Assembly (NCBI RefSeq): GCF_001661345.1
Contig: NW_017962922.1
Span: forward strand, 416,040 to 480,039
Direction: 5' to 3'
From: Ascoidea rubescens DSM 1968
Lineage: Eukaryota > Ascomycota > Saccharomycetes > Ascoideales > Ascoideaceae
DNA length: 64,000 nt
Of this stretch, positions 63,301 through 64,000 are shown in pieces (position 1 is the stretch's first letter; each line of letters starts with the position of its first letter). A model generated the notes under the pieces. It saw only the letters and a list, made by a program, of their open reading frames with translations. It had not been told where the DNA came from and searched no databases. A program made the translations under genes and the position numbers.

Positions 63301-64000
63301 TAGGTAGTAATATCGATTTAAAGAATAACAATAGTGCGTCGGAAGACAAAGAGATTAAAGGATATAAAGAGGTTAATAAAACAGATTTTAATGATATTGA
63401 CACATCAAATATATCCACCGAAGATAAAATTGATTTGAGTGATAAGATTACTGGTAATGTTGAAATTACCAAAGATAATGAAATTATTAAAGATATTGAG
63501 GATATTGAAAAAGATGATGTTGTTATTACTATTTTTGAAAATAACAAAGCCATCGAAGGAAATATTTTTGATAATAAGTCTATTGAAGAGAATAAAAATC
63601 TTGAAAAAAAAGACATTGAGGTTGAAACAATTATTAAAAGTAACGAAGCTTCAAAAGAATTTAAACTCAGCAAAAATGACAATTTTATTGAAACTACTAG
63701 TAATTTTACAAAGAGCGATAAAATTATTGAGGATAGCAAAATTTTGAACAATGTTGAAAACTCTGAAGATGACCGAAATAAAAAAAGTGTTGAGACCTCT
63801 AGGTTTACTAAAGATCAAGAAAATATTGAAGTAAATAAAGGTATATTATCTGACAACGAGTTTTTCAGTATTCTGAACGAAGAAGTGATGAATTTACCCA
63901 GTGATGATTCTAAACTTTCCTCATTAGGAAGTAAAATTTCAGTTAACAAAGATATACAAACTAGTAAAAACGATGAAATATATTTGGATGATGATTTATT
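60315..64000 (+). CDS. Protein with three tandem APSES/KilA-N-like domains and a long acidic tail (partial, runs off right edge)
   Basis: An open frame of 1228 codons from ATG 60315 (MSESPIASKNFQG) to the window end with no stop. Three units share the APSES/KilA-N plan, a 'W-[IV]-N' start and a closing 'G-x-W-x-P-L-x-x-A-x-x-[LI]-A' helix. Unit 1 (~92-190) has VYLLRLDGLKDIYPRRK, GSWVNVSRFKSLL and YHGVWLPLPIARKLAFQF. Unit 2 (~200-305) has FMNLNQLFDVYENL and GGIWIPLEIAKKIANEY. Unit 3 (~410-560) is the most divergent, with VFYVPRRFSDGYINIQSL and NGKWCSIKFAQELIKEF. APSES domains are sequence-specific DNA-binding modules of Mbp1, Swi4, Xbp1 and Bqt4. After residue ~575 the chain is acidic and Asp/Asn/Ser-rich, with a likely SUMO-interacting motif plus nuclear signal (DEVIDLTESKILPKKRK, ~62855) and a helical segment (about 62930-63240). 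It is probably nuclear. I know no named protein with this architecture. Confidence 0.75.
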   Translation, partial: MSESPIASKNFQGTNSEVLIHPETPTNRSNNRAITNEINLRRINDQYRIRYEKDSHPLNTNRIRIFTDFFVDFSYEPAIYFYKPLKSTLLGNDEVYLLRLDGLKDIYPRRKIGSWVNVSRFKSLLTYKKIKDFSKTLKIECLNLTKREHHFYTNFDKSLDLYYHGVWLPLPIARKLAFQFEIYDKIAPLLTFNRVATTSYCGIEFYEFFVYTKLDKYIRILRKCSDNFMNLNQLFDVYENLISENARKNLRRIFLKNYKNQSGVLYESNDKTLCGGIWIPLEIAKKIANEYHISKFLDPILNLKLYQPNHSNTNQEINNILNQQSETHYKISRYEMSFLKHWDIRSRNSKSFNGYPAQFALTPEKLTKIRGGHIPRTNYSIRKNRVLTLKTTNFYNKTTKTNIDKAVTMKDVCEIYTFKVPQRKTTQVFYVPRRFSDGYINIQSLINCAVTITILEINLNSGQSKSDFDDDIWVENVLYYRDKLNVVDYQTIYIGYSLTNSYETCSSKKKIDLSDISQDEIELATLEKNKGKILNGKWCSIKFAQELIKEFHFNQSHPIMKLFDDNDKRFPIDDFSDFDSSSSEDDFNLFEEPGITPKNNERDATKEPDATDDEWKKQYNAPDLSKVNIFSLSENEIDSNQQEIINKKYFDLPSESQIPTSSITSDFEFDNNNKDIFDFSTSDFRDDSPSVLLTDNPKFRSVPIQVTNGFQSNLYTTQVEKQAEDPNLEQIIQINDSDSDFNSDFDSDLTIEKKAEKSNGTSLKMFPPSVFSTPTDKILPKHNFNKHFDNDDLKIKSNHSKVHSDRNENENENENEIFTNANNNKNNNIGKNNEEDKIRIKAKRKISSDEVIDLTESKILPKKRKDYSNKDLDLALGIEKLANEILLYIKNKVVAYDLNNSNVVKKIKMMIIPMNECINELINYECLENPKVLHKCFSSISELQNLVKKSNPDEKSGDYHEIIEILNSLTAKWKFFENKNIIKTNDETELNENNRLGSNIDLKNNNSASEDKEIKGYKEVNKTDFNDIDTSNISTEDKIDLSDKITGNVEITKDNEIIKDIEDIEKDDVVITIFENNKAIEGNIFDNKSIEENKNLEKKDIEVETIIKSNEASKEFKLSKNDNFIETTSNFTKSDKIIEDSKILNNVENSEDDRNKKSVETSRFTKDQENIEVNKGILSDNEFFSILNEEVMNLPSDDSKLSSLGSKISVNKDIQTSKNDEIYLDDDL

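Noticed and set aside
1-64000. CRISPR arrays, rRNA genes, LTR-type elements
   Set aside because: None seen: no regularly spaced palindromic repeats, no rRNA blocks, no reverse transcriptase or integrase motifs in any frame.

Overview
The window is AT-rich nuclear DNA from a budding yeast (Saccharomycotina). The evidence is the gene set: LAG1, RAM1, SFT2, RTG1, MPS3, MET22, NAM2, LHS1, BUD32, OST2 and ARG3 homologues. Genes are mostly intronless. One intron has textbook GTATGT / TACTAAC / CAG signals, and the tRNA-Tyr gene has an intron at the usual place. Many proteins carry long Asn, Asp or His-Asn tracts, and ARG3 has a mitochondrial-type presequence, so the species is probably outside Saccharomycetaceae. 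I cannot name it. CTG codons are rare in the AT-rich genes and no tRNA here settles whether CTG is Leu or Ser.

Layout. 1-615 holds the N-terminal end of an Asn-rich gene leaving the left edge. LAG1 (ceramide synthase) follows. 3.7-6.4 kb is a pogo-superfamily transposase-derived gene broken by one stop and one frameshift, and 6.4-9.2 kb is a gene-free AT-rich stretch that may be decayed transposon. A BTB protein lies at 9.2-12.0 kb. 12.0-15.5 kb is a long non-coding zone with tRNA-Tyr, a 12-bp-period GTAAACAA array and a GC-rich island, ending in a tiny gene. Then come RAM1, tRNA-Glu, SFT2, and RTG1 diverging from MPS3 across a promoter packed with CACGTG. An NT-C2 protein, MET22 and mitochondrial leucyl-tRNA synthetase follow.

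32-36.6 kb is poor in genes and holds one tandem CCCH zinc-finger gene. LHS1, BUD32, a SKG6/TOS2-like membrane protein, OST2, ARG3 and a mitochondrial-looking protein are packed at 36.6-45 kb. 46-57 kb is a tandem array of three large Zn2Cys6 regulators. The middle one has lost a zinc-ligand cysteine, and only the third has an intron, inside its zinc cluster. An LrgB-family membrane protein comes next. The right edge is an open reading frame from 60315 to the end whose N-terminal third holds three successive APSES/KilA-N-like units followed by a long acidic region.

Most neighbours are ordinary housekeeping genes with no operon-like logic. Functional themes are ER protein and lipid work (LAG1, LHS1, OST2), retrograde and amino-acid metabolism (RTG1, MET22, ARG3) and transcription factors (three zinc clusters, the triple APSES protein). 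The items most worth following are the triple APSES-like protein, the tandem Zn2Cys6 array with its degenerate middle member, the broken pogo-derived gene, and the CACGTG cluster beside RTG1.
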